Below, piece by piece: positions 63,345 to 64,000 of a stretch of DNA of 64,000 bases. The DNA comes from JANWXD01 sp035575135 (GTDB lineage Bacteria; Acidobacteriota; Terriglobia; Bryobacterales; Bryobacteraceae): positions 98,801 to 162,800 of the forward strand of contig DATLYE010000034.1 in assembly GCA_035575135.1 (NCBI GenBank), written 5' to 3'. Made by a program: the position numbers and the translations under genes. The notes beneath the pieces are model-generated. The model saw only the letters and a program-made list of their open reading frames with translations. It was not told the origin of the DNA and did not search any database. Every line of letters starts with the position of its first letter. Positions within the stretch are counted from its first letter, which is position 1.

Positions 63345-63953
63345 ATGCGTAAGATGTTGCTTGCAGGCGCTCTGGTTTCGGCTTTACCGCTCGTGCTTGC
63401 GGCCCAGAGTGTGGAAGTGGTCCGGTTTCGCGCGCTGCTCAGTTCCTCCAAGGAGCTTCCGCCTGTGGCGGCGGGGACTCTGGCGATGGGCGAAGCGGTG
63501 GTCGAGTTTATTCTTCAAAAGTCAGCCGGCGGAACTATTCAGTCCGCGGTCGTGGACTTCCGGATCAACTACACGCTGGGACAGGAAGAGACGCTGACCA
63601 ACATGCATATCCATCGCGGCGCCGAAGGCGTTTCCGGCCCGGTCGTCGTCCCCACCGCGTTCGGCTCCGCCTTCGCGGCCGGCCCCGGTTCAGGTTCCTT
63701 CCTGCGTACCGGCGCCGTCAGCGACCCGTCCGGAATCGCGACGCTGGAAGCCATCATGGCCAATCCGGCCGGCTACTACGTCAACATCCACACGCGATCG
63801 CACCCGGCAGGCATCATGCGCGGCCAGCTCGAGCCCGACAACGCCGCAGCGCTCGCGGTCAGCGCCGCCGAAGCGCGGCTGGATGCCAAGCTTGAGGCTT
63901 TGATGACGATGATCCGCCAGCTCTCCCTCGTCCACGGCCTGCGGTTGCCGTAG
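63345..63953 (+). CDS. Secreted CHRD-domain protein
   Basis: A 202-residue protein: signal peptide (MLLAGALVSALPLVLAAQ), then a CHRD domain (about 25-165) with FRALLSSSKELPPV, LTNMHIHRGAEGVSGPVVV and the closing YYVNIHTRSHPAGIMRGQL. CHRD domains occur in secreted proteins of many bacteria; function is uncertain. A GGAGGG ribosome site at 63331-63336 is well placed. The 47 bases after it to the window end hold nothing I can identify. Confidence 0.88.
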   Translation: MRKMLLAGALVSALPLVLAAQSVEVVRFRALLSSSKELPPVAAGTLAMGEAVVEFILQKSAGGTIQSAVVDFRINYTLGQEETLTNMHIHRGAEGVSGPVVVPTAFGSAFAAGPGSGSFLRTGAVSDPSGIATLEAIMANPAGYYVNIHTRSHPAGIMRGQLEPDNAAALAVSAAEARLDAKLEALMTMIRQLSLVHGLRLP

Positions 63954-64000
63954 ACAGGAACTTCAGTTTCCCCCGGCGCGGCAGCGGGCCACCGCCCGCT

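Overview
The window is a gene-dense, GC-rich stretch of bacterial chromosome carrying 55 protein genes, with no rRNA, tRNA, insertion sequence or CRISPR array that I can see. No gap between genes exceeds about 240 bases. The gene content points to an Acidobacteriota genome, most likely from the Bryobacterales/Solibacter side. Reasons: three secreted von Willebrand A proteins of the acidobacterial type, an Oar-like TonB receptor with an N-terminal carboxypeptidase-regulatory domain, secreted Gfo/Idh/MocA oxidoreductases, a full hopanoid operon and Kdo/lipid A genes. This placement is inferred from content, not from a marker-gene tree.

Layout. 1-3388: start of an M48 metalloprotease, a class V aminotransferase and a membrane sulfatase-like hydrolase. 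3549-12755: a six-gene sugar-uptake operon (GntR regulator, GH42 beta-galactosidase, TonB receptor, ROK protein, SIS protein, MFS transporter) joined by overlaps or short gaps. 12788-14905: a stand-alone FkbH-type HAD/GNAT/carrier protein. 14930-18738: a Tat-exported oxidoreductase, a multi-pass membrane protein, a secreted protein built of 30-residue tandem repeats, and an ExeA-like ATPase. 18807-23733: a type III-A CRISPR effector operon (csm1-csm2-csm3-csm4-csm5) whose Cas10 lacks the HD nuclease; no array, cas6, cas1/2 or CARF effector is in the window. 23834-39175: VWA proteins, a 1128-residue secreted protein, a DUF1015 protein, a Tad pseudopilin trio, an amidohydrolase, galE, a ThDP enzyme, and a VWA-VWA-small protein unit. 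39261-43024: kdsB-pyrG-kdsA followed by a type IV pilin-like protein. 43077-47145: rlmD-like methyltransferase, trpS, an MFS transporter and a CBS protein.

47189-56848 is one minus-strand hopanoid transcription unit: ispH, shc, hpnH, hpnA, hpnG, two zinc-dependent MDR dehydrogenases, hpnC, hpnD. It runs from isoprenoid precursor to squalene, hopene, adenosylhopane and ribosylhopane. The two dehydrogenases are attractive candidates for the poorly assigned reduction of ribosylhopane to bacteriohopanetetrol. 57017-63953 holds a hybrid histidine kinase, an Ogt-type DNA repair methyltransferase, a natural fusion of Kdo transferase (WaaA/KdtA) with lipid A 4'-kinase (LpxK), a small secreted protein, a secreted cyclophilin and a CHRD-domain protein.

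Together the genes describe a Gram-negative cell investing in its outer envelope (Kdo-lipid A, hopanoids, secreted beta-propeller-free adhesion-like VWA proteins, pili) and in plant- or microbe-derived galactoside uptake. The most unusual items are the compact Csm operon, the WaaA-LpxK fusion, the FkbH protein with its own carrier domain but no PKS/NRPS partner, the hopanoid MDR pair and the repeat protein.
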